A DNA stretch of 22,461 nt. It comes from Coriobacteriaceae bacterium. Its GTDB lineage: Bacteria; Actinomycetota; Coriobacteriia; Anaerosomatales; D1FN1-002. The stretch lies in contig PNNM01000007.1 of NCBI GenBank assembly GCA_013824215.1, positions 1-22,461 on the forward strand, read 5' to 3'. A program made the translations under genes and the position numbers. Every line of letters begins with the position of its first letter. The first letter of the stretch is position 1. This document shows, one piece after another, positions 1-7,715 of the stretch. The notes below the pieces were generated by a model, which was not told where the DNA came from, did not search any database, and worked only from the letters and a program-made list of their open reading frames with translations.

Positions 1-2
1 TC

Positions 3-1202
3 GACTCGTTCCTGTTGCGCTCGGCCGCCCGCGGCCTGCCGGTCGTCCTGGACGAGGTGGGCGTGCAGTCGCTCGAGAACTCGCCGTGGGAGGAGGCCGC
101 CTACGTCCGCACGGTGCTGTACTCGGCGCTGATGAACCGGGCCGGCGGTGTGATCCTGCGGCGCTACAAGGACCTTGACGTCGAGCGCCGCGAGCCGTAC
201 TTCCTGGACCCGTGGGAGGTCGCCGTCGGCCTCGCGGACACCGGCGGCCGCCCGAAGCCCGCCTGGGCCGAGGTGCGCCAGTTCACCCGCGCCGCCGCGC
301 ACATCGACCTCAAGCGCTACACCCTCCTGCCCGAGCGCACCGCGGTCCTGATGCCCGCCGAGCGCTACGAGCCGCTGCCGAACCTCGCGGGCCTCTACGA
401 CCCCCGCTCCTGCCTGCAGGCCTACATCGCCGCGAAGGAGGCGCACGTCCCGGTCGCCGTGGTCCGCGAGTCCGACGAGTTCGCGGCGTACTCGGTGCTC
501 GTCGTGCCAAGCGTCTTCGACCTGTCCGAGGCCACATGGGAGCGGCTCGCGGCGTTCGTGCAGGGAGGCGGCTCGATCGTCTTCTCCTACGGTGGCGGCG
601 ACCTGCACCCGGCCGCCCGGGACCTGTTCGGCATGGAGTTCCTCGGCGACTCGGGCGCGCGCGCGCAGCTCTCCTTGCGCGTCGCCCAGCCCGAGATGCT
701 CGGGGCGCTGACCTCGTTTGACTGCCCGCTGGAGGTGCCGCACTACGCCCTGCTCGGGCACGGCGGCGCCACCGTCGTGGCCACCGACGCGAAGGGCAGC
801 CCGCTGCTCACGCTGAACCAGGCGGGGCAGGGCCGCGCGGTGTTCGTGGCGGTGCCGATCGAGCGCGCGCTGGCCCAGGGCGACCCGTGGTCCCCGCCTG
901 CGCAGGCCAAGCACATGCTGCGTTCCGTGTACGGCGCGGTGGCCCGCGCAGCCGGGTGCGGGGCGCCTGCGCTCTGCGACAAGCCGACCGTGGAGATCGC
1001 CATGTTCAACGGCGAGCGTGACGATATCGTCCTGCTGCTCAACCACTCGCCCGAGAAGCTGACGGCGGGCCTCACGCTCGATCGCCCGGTGGCCTCCATC
1101 GCCGACGTGCGCGGGGGTCAGCCGGCCGCCGTCGGGGGCGTCTCGTTCGGCGTCCCGCTCGCGGCCAACGGTGCCGCCGCGCTGAGGCTCACCTACGCGT
1201 GA
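3..1202 (+). CDS. Glycoside hydrolase, 3' part (5' end outside window)
   Basis: The reading frame is open from the window edge, so the N-terminal part of the barrel is missing. Near the visible start, PVVLDEVG looks like the beta-strand-7 nucleophile Glu of a clan GH-A TIM barrel. It is followed by the end of the barrel (NRAGGVILRRYKD). Residues of about 105-215 resemble the GATase-like middle (trimerisation) domain of GH42 and related enzymes, including the stretch AFVQGGGSIVFSYGGG. A C-terminal all-beta domain ends at the stop. No membrane segment is visible in this part, and a signal peptide cannot be judged without the N-terminus. Substrate cannot be read from the sequence; a beta-galactosidase or cellulase-type enzyme is likely. 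The family assignment is by motif and fold pattern only. Confidence 0.6.
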   Translation, partial: DSFLLRSAARGLPVVLDEVGVQSLENSPWEEAAYVRTVLYSALMNRAGGVILRRYKDLDVERREPYFLDPWEVAVGLADTGGRPKPAWAEVRQFTRAAAHIDLKRYTLLPERTAVLMPAERYEPLPNLAGLYDPRSCLQAYIAAKEAHVPVAVVRESDEFAAYSVLVVPSVFDLSEATWERLAAFVQGGGSIVFSYGGGDLHPAARDLFGMEFLGDSGARAQLSLRVAQPEMLGALTSFDCPLEVPHYALLGHGGATVVATDAKGSPLLTLNQAGQGRAVFVAVPIERALAQGDPWSPPAQAKHMLRSVYGAVARAAGCGAPALCDKPTVEIAMFNGERDDIVLLLNHSPEKLTAGLTLDRPVASIADVRGGQPAAVGGVSFGVPLAANGAAALRLTYA

Positions 1203-1219
1203 GCGTCCCGCGCCGGTGG

Positions 1220-1251
1220 TAGACTCGTCTGCGGACCCTCTGTAGGGAGGA
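1220..1251 (+). promoter_or_regulatory. Candidate -10 box and strong RBS of the EAL gene
   Basis: TAGACT at 1220-1225 fits a -10 hexamer, but no convincing -35 is seen. A strong Shine-Dalgarno AGGGAGGA at 1244-1251 lies 7 nt before the ATG at 1259 and fixes that start. Confidence 0.35.
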
Positions 1252-1258
1252 GCGTCGC

Positions 1259-2617
1259 ATGTCCTCGTCTCCGCTGACCCGGCACAGCCTGCTGGAGTCG
1301 TGGCTCGAACTCAACCAGGTGATCGAGCAGCATCCGGAGATACGCGGGCTGCTGTTCGACCCGGTCACCGGTCTGCCCACCACGCCGCTGCTGTTCCCGC
1401 GCATCCGCGTGCTGCTCGAGGAGCGCGGCGAGGTGTCGCTGCTGTGCCTCAACGTCGTGCGCTACAGCAAGATCGAGGAGATCTACGGCTGGAAGGCGTT
1501 CGACGAGGTGATGTTCAAGATCGCCGAGACCCTCGAGGGCATCGCCGGCACCGACCTGCGCGACTCCGACATCGTGGCCGAGCTCATGATCTCGGGCAAC
1601 GCGTTCGTCATCGTGCTCTCGCCGCCGCGCGACTCGGACCGCATGGACCCCGACGCGCTCGAGGCGCTCGTGCGCCGCATCGAGACGCGGCTCCGTGAGG
1701 AGCTCGCGAAGCGCATCGAGCCCTCGCTGTTCAAGAAGTTCGGCTGCTACGCCGGCGCCGCCACGATGGGCCACGACGCGAACGCGCGTCTCGAGCGGCT
1801 CGTGCACGAGGGGCTCGACCGGGCGCTGTCCGAGAGCTATGGCCGTGAGGCGGTCGATGCCGAGGAGCGCAAGCGCAGATTGCGCGCGATCATCGACTCC
1901 GAGCAGATCTCGACGCTCGTGCACCCGGTCATCGACTTGGCGGACATGAGCGTGGTGGGTTACGAGGCACTCTCGCGGGGGCCGGAGGGCGGGGAGTTCG
2001 AGCGGCCGGACAAGCTGTTCGACGCCGCCTACGACGCCGACCTGGTCTTCCGTCTCGAGCGCCTCTGCCGCAAGAAGGCGTTGCAGGCGGCGCGTACCAT
2101 GCCGGACCGCCGGCTCATGTTCATCAACATCGAGCCCGAGGCGGTGGCCGACCCGGAGCTGCGCGACGTCATGTTCGGCTCGGTCCTGTCCGAAGCGGGG
2201 CTCGACCCTCAGCAGATCGTGCTCGAGATAACCGAGCGCACCGCCATCGACGACTTCCGCACGTTCCGCGCCACCCTCGAGCATCTGCGCGCGATGGGCT
2301 TCGCCGTGGCCGTGGACGACGCGGGTGCCGGGTACGGCTCGCTCCAGGTGCTCGCCGAGGTGCGTCCGGAGTGGCTCAAGATCGACATGTCGCTCGTGCG
2401 CGGCGTCGATACCGACGAGGTTCGCTCGCACCTCGTCGAGAGCATCGTGATGTTCGCGCAGCGCATCGGCGTCAAGCTCGTAGCTGAGGGCATCGAGACG
2501 GAAGGCGAGCTGCGCCGCATCCGGGAGCTGGGCGTGGGATACGCACAGGGGTTCCTCTTCGCCAAGCCCTCCCCGACGTTCCCCGCCGACCTCGACCTGT
2601 CGCACCTCGAAGGGTAG
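1259..2617 (+). CDS. EAL-domain c-di-GMP phosphodiesterase with degenerate GGDEF-like N-terminus
   Basis: The 452-aa protein has no TM segment. Residues about 30-195 look like a GGDEF fold (DPVTGLP at 34-40), but the catalytic signature is replaced by ISGNAF at 111-116, so cyclase activity is unlikely. Residues about 205-445 are an EAL domain with the expected residues: E236 in YEALSR, N290, E323 in LEITER, D353-D354 in VDDAGAGYG, K374 in WLKID, E410 in VAEGIET and Q430. The family hydrolyses c-di-GMP to pGpG, and the intact residues suggest activity. The degenerate GGDEF may bind GTP as a regulator, as in other composite proteins. The stop lies 7 nt before the proposed selD start, so the two are probably co-transcribed. 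Confidence 0.88.
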   Translation: MSSSPLTRHSLLESWLELNQVIEQHPEIRGLLFDPVTGLPTTPLLFPRIRVLLEERGEVSLLCLNVVRYSKIEEIYGWKAFDEVMFKIAETLEGIAGTDLRDSDIVAELMISGNAFVIVLSPPRDSDRMDPDALEALVRRIETRLREELAKRIEPSLFKKFGCYAGAATMGHDANARLERLVHEGLDRALSESYGREAVDAEERKRRLRAIIDSEQISTLVHPVIDLADMSVVGYEALSRGPEGGEFERPDKLFDAAYDADLVFRLERLCRKKALQAARTMPDRRLMFINIEPEAVADPELRDVMFGSVLSEAGLDPQQIVLEITERTAIDDFRTFRATLEHLRAMGFAVAVDDAGAGYGSLQVLAEVRPEWLKIDMSLVRGVDTDEVRSHLVESIVMFAQRIGVKLVAEGIETEGELRRIRELGVGYAQGFLFAKPSPTFPADLDLSHLEG

Positions 2618-2624
2618 CGCCTGC

Positions 2625-3662
2625 GTGAGCGAGCGCGAGCGCATCCGCCTGACGGCGCTGTCGAGCAAGGCCGGTTGAGCGGCGAAGTGGGGTCCGGGGG
2701 ACCTCGCGGCCGTGCTCGACAGGATCGCGCCCGGCACGTCCACGGCGCTCATGGTGGGCTTCGAGACCAGCGACGACGCCGCCGTCTACATGCTCGGCGA
2801 CCGGGCGGTCCTGCTCACCGTCGACTTCTTCACGCCGATGGTGGACGACCCCTACGACTTCGGGCGCATCACGGCGGCCAACGCTCTCTCCGACATCTAC
2901 GCGATGGGCGGCCGTCCGCTCACCGCGATGAACCTGCTCGCCTTCCCGTGCGCGATGGATGCCGAGGTCGTCGCCGAGGTCCTGCGCGGCGGTGCGGACA
3001 AGGTGCGCGAGGCGGGCGCGGTCATCGTCGGCGGACACACCATCGACGACGACGAGCCCAAGTACGGCCTGTCGGTGATGGGGGAGGCGGACCCCGCGCG
3101 CGTGGTGCGGAACATCGGCGCGCGCCCCGGCGACCTGCTCGTGCTCACCAAGCGCATCGGCGTCGGCATCATGAACACCGCGCTCAAGCGGGGGCTGGAG
3201 TCCGAGGAGTCCCTGCATGACGTCATCGAGTCGATGGCGCACCTGAACGCCGCGGCGAGCGAGGCGATGGTGGCGGTCGGCGTGCATGCCGGCACCGACG
3301 TCACCGGCTTCGGGCTGCTCGGCCACCTGCGCGAGATGGCGCTCGGGAGCGGGTGCGCGGCCGAGATCGATCTGGGCAGCGTGCCGGTGTTCGAGGGCGC
3401 GCTGGACTACGCGCGCGACGGTGTCTGGCCCGGTCGCGCGAAGGATGTGGTGGCGCACGTGGACCCGCACGTGGAGTGGGGCTCGGCCGATGAGACGTGG
3501 CGGCTCGTGCTCTGTGATCCCCAGACGAGCGGCGGTCTGCTGATGGCGGTCGAGCCCACCCGGGCCGACGAGCTGCTCGGCGCGCTCGAGGAGCGCGGGG
3601 AGTGGGGCGCGGTCGTGGGCCGGATGGCCGAGGGCGAGGCGGGCCGGGTCTCCGTGCGCTGA
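2625..3662 (+). CDS. selD: Selenide, water dikinase (selenophosphate synthetase), selenocysteine-containing
   Basis: SelD makes selenophosphate from selenide and ATP, the Se donor for Sec-tRNA. A start at 2712 would lose the catalytic N-terminus. Reading from GTG 2625 (GAAGGG about 10 nt upstream) gives SSKAG-U-AAKWGPGDLA, where TGA at 2676-2678 takes the place of the catalytic Cys/Sec (residue 18) and K21 follows as in the family. The full product is 345 aa, normal for SelD. Downstream, LTVDFFTPMVDDPYDFGRI, the ANALSDIYAMGG block and VGGHTIDDDEPKYG match the AIR-synthase-like ATP-binding fold. A hairpin right after the TGA could act as the SECIS. It follows the EAL gene by 7 nt and starts a selenium gene group that continues to selA. 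Confidence 0.93.
2676..2707 (+). promoter_or_regulatory. Sec UGA codon with candidate bacterial SECIS hairpin
   Basis: UGA at 2676-2678 is followed by a stem of 2687-2695 paired with 2699-2707. Seven pairs are Watson-Crick and two are G-U, and the loop is GGG (2696-2698). The loop begins 17 nt after the UGA and starts with G, both typical of bacterial SECIS elements bound by SelB. Thermodynamic folding was not run. Confidence 0.65.
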
Positions 3663-3684
3663 GGTTCAGGTTTAATCAGACCTA

Positions 3685-3714
3685 TTGAATCGTGCCATCC
3701 GATATGCTTATGCT
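3685..3714 (+). promoter_or_regulatory. Candidate sigma70-type promoter for the reductase operon
   Basis: TTGAAT (3685-3690), an 18-nt spacer and TATGCT (3709-3714) lie in an AT-rich gap between selD and the reductase. A second TATGCT overlaps at 3703-3708. Start of transcription would be near 3721, with GGGAGA just before the ATG at 3747. Confidence 0.55.
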
Positions 3715-3746
3715 TACCCCCACCTGTTCCTGTAGATGGGAGAAGC

Positions 3747-5033
3747 ATGAGCGAGAACGTGGCGACCGACTACGGCCGGATGTGGGCCGAGCTCGGGATG
3801 AACCTGCCGGCGCACTGCGCGCTGATGAACGCCATCCCGACGATGTACGAGAACGCCTACCTCACGCAGAGCGACCGGCCCGCGGGCATGGCCTATTTCG
3901 ACTTCGTCATGTCCGAGATCCACGGTCTGCGCATCAAGGAGCTCGTCGACCACAAGACCGCCGGGGGCAAGGTCGTCGGCACGTTCTGCCTCTACGTCCC
4001 CGAGGAGATCATCCGCGCGCACGGTGCCGTCGGTGTCGGCCTGTGCGCCGGCGCCGAGTGGGGATACAACGAGGTCGAGAAGGTGCTCCCGCGCAACACC
4101 TGCGCGCTCATCAAGTCGTTCATGGGCTTCAAGATGGACCGCGTCTGCCCGTACGTGGAGAGCGCGGACCTGCTCGTCGGCGAGACCACCTGCGACGGCA
4201 AGAAGAAGGCCTACGAGCTGCTCGGCGAGATGGCCGACGTGTACGTCATGGAGCTCCCGCAGATGAAGCGCGACCGCGATCGGGAGTTCTGGCGGGCCGA
4301 GGTCCGCGAGTTCGTGATGAGGCTCGAGGAGCTCACCGGCAAAACGATGACCGCCGAGTCGCTGACAGCAGCCATCGCCGAGGTGAACGGCAAGCGACGC
4401 GCTCTCCAGCGCATCGCGGCTGCGCGTGCCGCCGACCCGGCCCCCATCTCGGGCAAGGACGCTCTGCTCGCCACGCAGGTCGCCTTCTACGACGACGTGC
4501 CGCGTTTCACGGCTATGGTGAACACGATCGCCGACGAGCTCGACGCGCGCGTCGCCGCCGGTGAGGGCGCCGCCGCGAAGGGTGCCAAGCGCGTGGTGCT
4601 CACCGGCAGCCCGATGGCCATCCCCAACTGGAAGACCCACGACATCATCGAGAAGGCGGGCGGCGTGGTCGTCGGCGAGGAGATGTGCACCGGCTCCCGC
4701 TACTACGATACCCTCGTGCCCGAGACGCCCGGAGCCTCGCTCGACGAGATGATCGACGAAGTGGCCGACAAGTACCTCGGCATCAACTGCGCCTGCTTCA
4801 CGCCGAACGACGCGCGGTGCAGCGATGTTGTGCAGATGGCCTCGGATCTGGGGGCCGACGGCATCGTCCACTACTCGCTGCAGTTCTGCGGCCCGTACCA
4901 GATCGAGGCTGTGCAGGTCGAGCGGGCCGCGCGTGACGTGGGCGTGCCGTTCCTCAAGATCGACACCGACTACTCGGCCGAGGATGTCGGTCAGCTCTCC
5001 ACGCGCATCGAGGCGTTCCTCGAGATGCTGTAG
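3747..5033 (+). CDS. Double-cubane-cluster anaerobic reductase (2-hydroxyacyl-CoA dehydratase D-component family)
   Basis: The 428-aa cytosolic protein belongs to the HgdB/YjiM family. Characteristic segments are GTFCLYVPEEII (C81), GLCAGAEWG (C100), LPRNTCALIKS (C119), DRVCPY (C134), GETTCDGKKK (C149), EEMCTGSRYY (C314), INCACFTPN (C348, C350) and LQFCGPYQIE (C381). The GETTCDGKKK block and the single-gene arrangement fit the double-cubane-cluster protein (DCCP) subgroup rather than a two-subunit dehydratase. In the characterised Carboxydothermus DCCP, an [Fe8S9] cluster reduces small molecules once an ATPase activator delivers low-potential electrons. The physiological substrate is unknown. 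The activase follows after 15 nt. Its place between selD and the YedF-like gene suggests, but does not prove, a role linked to selenium or sulfur. Confidence 0.85.
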   Translation: MSENVATDYGRMWAELGMNLPAHCALMNAIPTMYENAYLTQSDRPAGMAYFDFVMSEIHGLRIKELVDHKTAGGKVVGTFCLYVPEEIIRAHGAVGVGLCAGAEWGYNEVEKVLPRNTCALIKSFMGFKMDRVCPYVESADLLVGETTCDGKKKAYELLGEMADVYVMELPQMKRDRDREFWRAEVREFVMRLEELTGKTMTAESLTAAIAEVNGKRRALQRIAAARAADPAPISGKDALLATQVAFYDDVPRFTAMVNTIADELDARVAAGEGAAAKGAKRVVLTGSPMAIPNWKTHDIIEKAGGVVVGEEMCTGSRYYDTLVPETPGASLDEMIDEVADKYLGINCACFTPNDARCSDVVQMASDLGADGIVHYSLQFCGPYQIEAVQVERAARDVGVPFLKIDTDYSAEDVGQLSTRIEAFLEML

Positions 5034-5048
5034 AGGGGCGCAGGCGGC

Positions 5049-5801
5049 GTGCTCGTCCTCGGGCTGGACATCGGATCGCGGACGGTCGATGCGGTCTGGC
5101 TCGAGGACGGGCGCGTCGCCGACCACGTGGTGACGGACACGGGGTTCGACCCGCGCGCGGTGGCGGAGGCGCTGCTCACGCGGGCGCGCTTCGACCGGCT
5201 GGTCGCCACCGGCTACGGTCGCCACGTTGCGCGGGACGCGTTCGGGGCCGAGGTGGTCACGGAGATCACCGCCTACGCGCGTGGGGCGGCCCACCTCTTC
5301 CCCGGAGCCGGCAGCGTGCTCGACATCGGCGGCCAGGACACGAAGGTGATCTCGCTCGGAGAGGATGGCAAGGTCGCCGACTTCGAGATGAACGACAAGT
5401 GCGCGGCCGGTACCGGCAGGTTCCTCGAGGTGATGGCACGCGCGCTCGGCTTCGGGCTCGACCAGATGGCGACCGAGGCGCTGACCGCTCGCAGCGGCGT
5501 CGGCATCTCGTCGATGTGCACCGTCTTCGCCGAGAGCGAGGTGACCGGGCTGGTCCACCGCGGTGAGGACCGCGCTCGCATCGCGCGCGGGCTGCACGAG
5601 TCCGTTGCCGGGCGCACGTGCACCGCGCTCGGGCGAGTCCGCGCGCGCGGCCCGCTGGTGTTCGCGGGCGGCGTGGCGAACAACGCCGCGATGGTGGAAC
5701 TGGTACGCGCGGGATTCGACGGCGACGTGCTCGTGCCCGAGAATGCACAGACGGTGGGAGCGCTCGGAGCGGCGCTCAGCGCCAGCGCCGCGAACGGCTG
5801 A
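5049..5801 (+). CDS. Acyl-CoA dehydratase activase-type ATPase (BadF/BadG/HgdC family)
   Basis: The 250-aa protein has the ASKHA ATPase fold: phosphate-1 motif GLDIGSRTVDAV (5-16), phosphate-2 motif DIGGQDTKVI (92-101) and the adenosine motif FAGGVANN (205-212). C118 in NDKCAAGTGRFLE and C157 in SSMCTVFAESEV are the cluster ligands; in the family each monomer gives two Cys so that a homodimer holds one [4Fe-4S]. ATP hydrolysis drives electron transfer to the double-cubane partner upstream. GTG 5049 is chosen because GAGGGG lies just upstream, overlapping the partner's stop, and because the protein then begins directly at the phosphate-1 strand. The length is typical. Confidence 0.9.
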   Translation: MLVLGLDIGSRTVDAVWLEDGRVADHVVTDTGFDPRAVAEALLTRARFDRLVATGYGRHVARDAFGAEVVTEITAYARGAAHLFPGAGSVLDIGGQDTKVISLGEDGKVADFEMNDKCAAGTGRFLEVMARALGFGLDQMATEALTARSGVGISSMCTVFAESEVTGLVHRGEDRARIARGLHESVAGRTCTALGRVRARGPLVFAGGVANNAAMVELVRAGFDGDVLVPENAQTVGALGAALSASAANG

Positions 5802-5824
5802 TGAGACCACGAGGAGAGGGAACG

Positions 5825-6163
5825 ATGGCCAAGCGGATCCTGATACTGTCCGACCGTGTCGGTTCCGGCGACGAGGAGCTCGGCCGGCTGCTCATGCGCA
5901 ACCTCCTCTACGCGGTGGCGCGCAACGACGAGCCGCCCGCGGCCGTCATGCTCATGAACGGCGGCGTGCGCCTGGCCTGCGAGGGCTCCGAGTCCCTCGA
6001 TGACCTGCGTCTGCTCGCGGAGAAGGGCGTGCCCGTCCGCGTCTGTGGAACCTGCCTCGATTTCCTCGGCCTGAAGGAGTCGCTCAGCGTAGGTGATGTG
6101 GGGGCGATGCCGGACAGCGTGGCGGCCCTGCTCGGCGCCGACGACATCGTCACCATCGCCTGA
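5825..6163 (+). CDS. YedF-like DsrE-fold selenium/sulfur metabolism protein lacking the TusA domain
   Basis: The 112-aa protein starts at ATG 5825 after a GAGGAGAGGG ribosome site. KRILILSDRVGSGDEELG and the end GTCLDFLGLKESLSVGDVG...LLGADDIVTIA match the C-terminal DsrE/F-like half of selenium-metabolism YedF proteins. Usual YedF is about 190-200 aa with an N-terminal TusA-type domain carrying a reactive Cys. Here only 23 nt separate the gene from the activase, so that domain is absent. C74 and C77 form a CGTC pair and C52 is a third Cys, candidates for persulfide or selenide handling. It sits 31 nt before selA. Function in selenium delivery is inferred from family and context. Confidence 0.78.
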   Translation: MAKRILILSDRVGSGDEELGRLLMRNLLYAVARNDEPPAAVMLMNGGVRLACEGSESLDDLRLLAEKGVPVRVCGTCLDFLGLKESLSVGDVGAMPDSVAALLGADDIVTIA

Positions 6164-6187
6164 AGCGCCCGCGCGCTCGGGTACACT
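6160..6187 (+). promoter_or_regulatory. Candidate promoter for selA, possibly leaderless
   Basis: TACACT at 6182-6187 is a good -10 box ending 7 nt before the selA ATG (6195). A weak CTGAAG (6160-6165) lies 16 nt upstream. No Shine-Dalgarno sequence precedes the ATG. Together these point to a leaderless mRNA. Confidence 0.42.
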
Positions 6188-6194
6188 GGCTCGT

Positions 6195-7589
6195 ATGGAC
6201 GTGCAGGAACGCTTGCGGCAGCTCCCGAAGGTCGACGCATTGCTCGAGCGCGAGGACATCGCCGCGCTCGCGGGCGAGGTGCCGCGCGCGCTCGTCGTCG
6301 ACGCGGTGCGCGAGGCGGTCGAGGCGGTGCGAGGGTCCCTGCTCGAGGGACACGAGGCGGACGCCGGCGCGGACGCCGTGGCGGCCGAGGCCATCCGGAT
6401 CGCGCGCGCGAAGGCCCGCCGTTCGCTCCGGCGCGTCATCAACGCGACCGGGATCGTCGTGCACACCAATCTCGGGCGCTCGCCGCTCGCGGACGCCGCG
6501 GTGGACGCCGTGGCCGAGGTGGCGCGCGGCTACTCCACCCTCGAGTACGACGTGGAGAGCGGGGAGCGCGGCTCGCGCCACGTGCACGTCGAGGCTCTCA
6601 TCTGCCGTCTGACCGGCGCCGAGGCGGCGATGGCCGTCAACAACAACGCGGCCGCCGTCCTGCTCGCGCTCGCCAGGCTCGCTCGCGGGCGCGAGGCGAT
6701 CGTCAGCCGAGGCCAGCTCGTCGAGATCGGGGGCTCGTTCCGCGTACCGGATGTCATGGCCGAGTCGGGTGCCACGATGATCGAGGTCGGCACCACGAAC
6801 AAGACGCACCTGCGCGACTACGAGAGCGCCGTCACCGAGCGCACCGGCCTGCTGCTGAAGGTGCACTCGAGCAACTACCGCGTGGTGGGCTTCACCGAGG
6901 AGGTGCCGCTCGAGCAGCTCGTCGAACTCGGCGCGAAGCACGGCGTCCCGGTCATGGAGGACCAGGGCTCCGGTGTGCTGGTGGACCTGCGCGCGTGGGG
7001 CCTGCCGTACGAGCCGACCGTCGGCGAGAGCGTGACCGCCGGTGCGGATGTGGTGACATGCTCGGGCGACAAACTGCTCGGCGGTCCGCAGGCCGGCGTC
7101 CTCGCCGGCAAACGGCACGTCATCACCGCGCTGAAGAAGCACCCGCTCGCCCGCGCGGTGCGCCTCGACAAGATGACACTCGCGGCGCTCGAGACGACCC
7201 TGCGGCTCTACCTCGAGCCCGAGCGCGCCGCACGTGAGATCCCCACACTGCGGATGCTGTCCGCCACTCGCGACGAGCTCGCCGAGCGCGCCGTGCGCCT
7301 CGCCGACGAGATCGCCAAGCGCTGTGGCGACGCGTACCTGACCGGCACCGCCGACGACGTCTCGCGCGCGGGCGGCGGGGCGCTGCCGATGGCCGACATC
7401 CCCACGGTGGTCGTCGCGGTCTCGCCCCAGCGCCTCGGCGTGGTCGAGCTCGAGCGGCGGCTGCGCATGGGCGACCCGCACGTCATCGCTCGCATCTCCG
7501 AGGAGCGGCTGCTGATCGACCCGCGTACGCTGGCGCCTGCCGAGGAGCCCGAGGTCGTCGACGCGCTCGCGCGCGCCGCGAGGGAGTAG
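6195..7589 (+). CDS. selA: L-seryl-tRNA(Sec) selenium transferase
   Basis: SelA is a PLP enzyme that converts Ser-tRNA(Sec) to Sec-tRNA(Sec) using selenophosphate. The 464-aa product has the N-terminal helical tRNA-binding region (MDVQERLRQLPKVDALL), INATGIVVHTNLGRSPL (82-98), VNNNAAAVLLAL (148-159), RGQLVEIGGSFRVPDVM (172-188) and the PLP-lysine motif SGDKLLGGPQAG with K293. Length is normal. ATG 6195 is preferred to an in-frame upstream start at 6093 because the homologous N-terminus begins here and the longer form would overlap the preceding gene. It is the last gene of the left + strand group. Confidence 0.96.
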   Translation: MDVQERLRQLPKVDALLEREDIAALAGEVPRALVVDAVREAVEAVRGSLLEGHEADAGADAVAAEAIRIARAKARRSLRRVINATGIVVHTNLGRSPLADAAVDAVAEVARGYSTLEYDVESGERGSRHVHVEALICRLTGAEAAMAVNNNAAAVLLALARLARGREAIVSRGQLVEIGGSFRVPDVMAESGATMIEVGTTNKTHLRDYESAVTERTGLLLKVHSSNYRVVGFTEEVPLEQLVELGAKHGVPVMEDQGSGVLVDLRAWGLPYEPTVGESVTAGADVVTCSGDKLLGGPQAGVLAGKRHVITALKKHPLARAVRLDKMTLAALETTLRLYLEPERAAREIPTLRMLSATRDELAERAVRLADEIAKRCGDAYLTGTADDVSRAGGGALPMADIPTVVVAVSPQRLGVVELERRLRMGDPHVIARISEERLLIDPRTLAPAEEPEVVDALARAARE

Positions 7590-7715
7590 GCGGCGTCCTT
7601 CAGCCGGATGCCGTGCTCGCCACCCGAGGACTCGTCCCGTCCGCTCACCGTCCGGCGGACGAGCGGCGATGAACGGCGTCGTCCGTCCTGACCCGATCGT
7701 GCGACGAGTCGCTGC
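7590..7715. terminator. Convergent intergenic hairpin (7641-7666) between selA and the kinase
   Basis: CCGCT (7641-7645) pairs with AGCGG (7662-7666), and inside it CGTCC (7649-7653) pairs with GGACG (7657-7661) around loop GGC. An alternative pairing of CTCGTCC (7631-7637) with GGACGAG (7657-7663) is also possible. There is no U-run, so termination is plausible from the convergent position but not proven. Nothing else is seen in the gap. Confidence 0.4.

Noticed and set aside
1193..2752. 519-aa open frame on the - strand
   Set aside because: It is antisense to the EAL gene and the selD start, with no recognisable domain.
3714..5810. Very long open frame on the - strand opposite the reductase and activase
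   Set aside because: It is Arg/His/Val-rich low-meaning sequence antisense to two clear family members; it arises from GC-rich codon bias.
5766..6180. Further Sec UGA codons at the ends of the activase and YedF-like genes
   Set aside because: Sequence after these TGA codons gives no homologous extension and runs into the next gene.
6093..6194. Longer SelA starting at 6093
   Set aside because: It would overlap the YedF-like gene, and the extra residues have no similarity to SelA.
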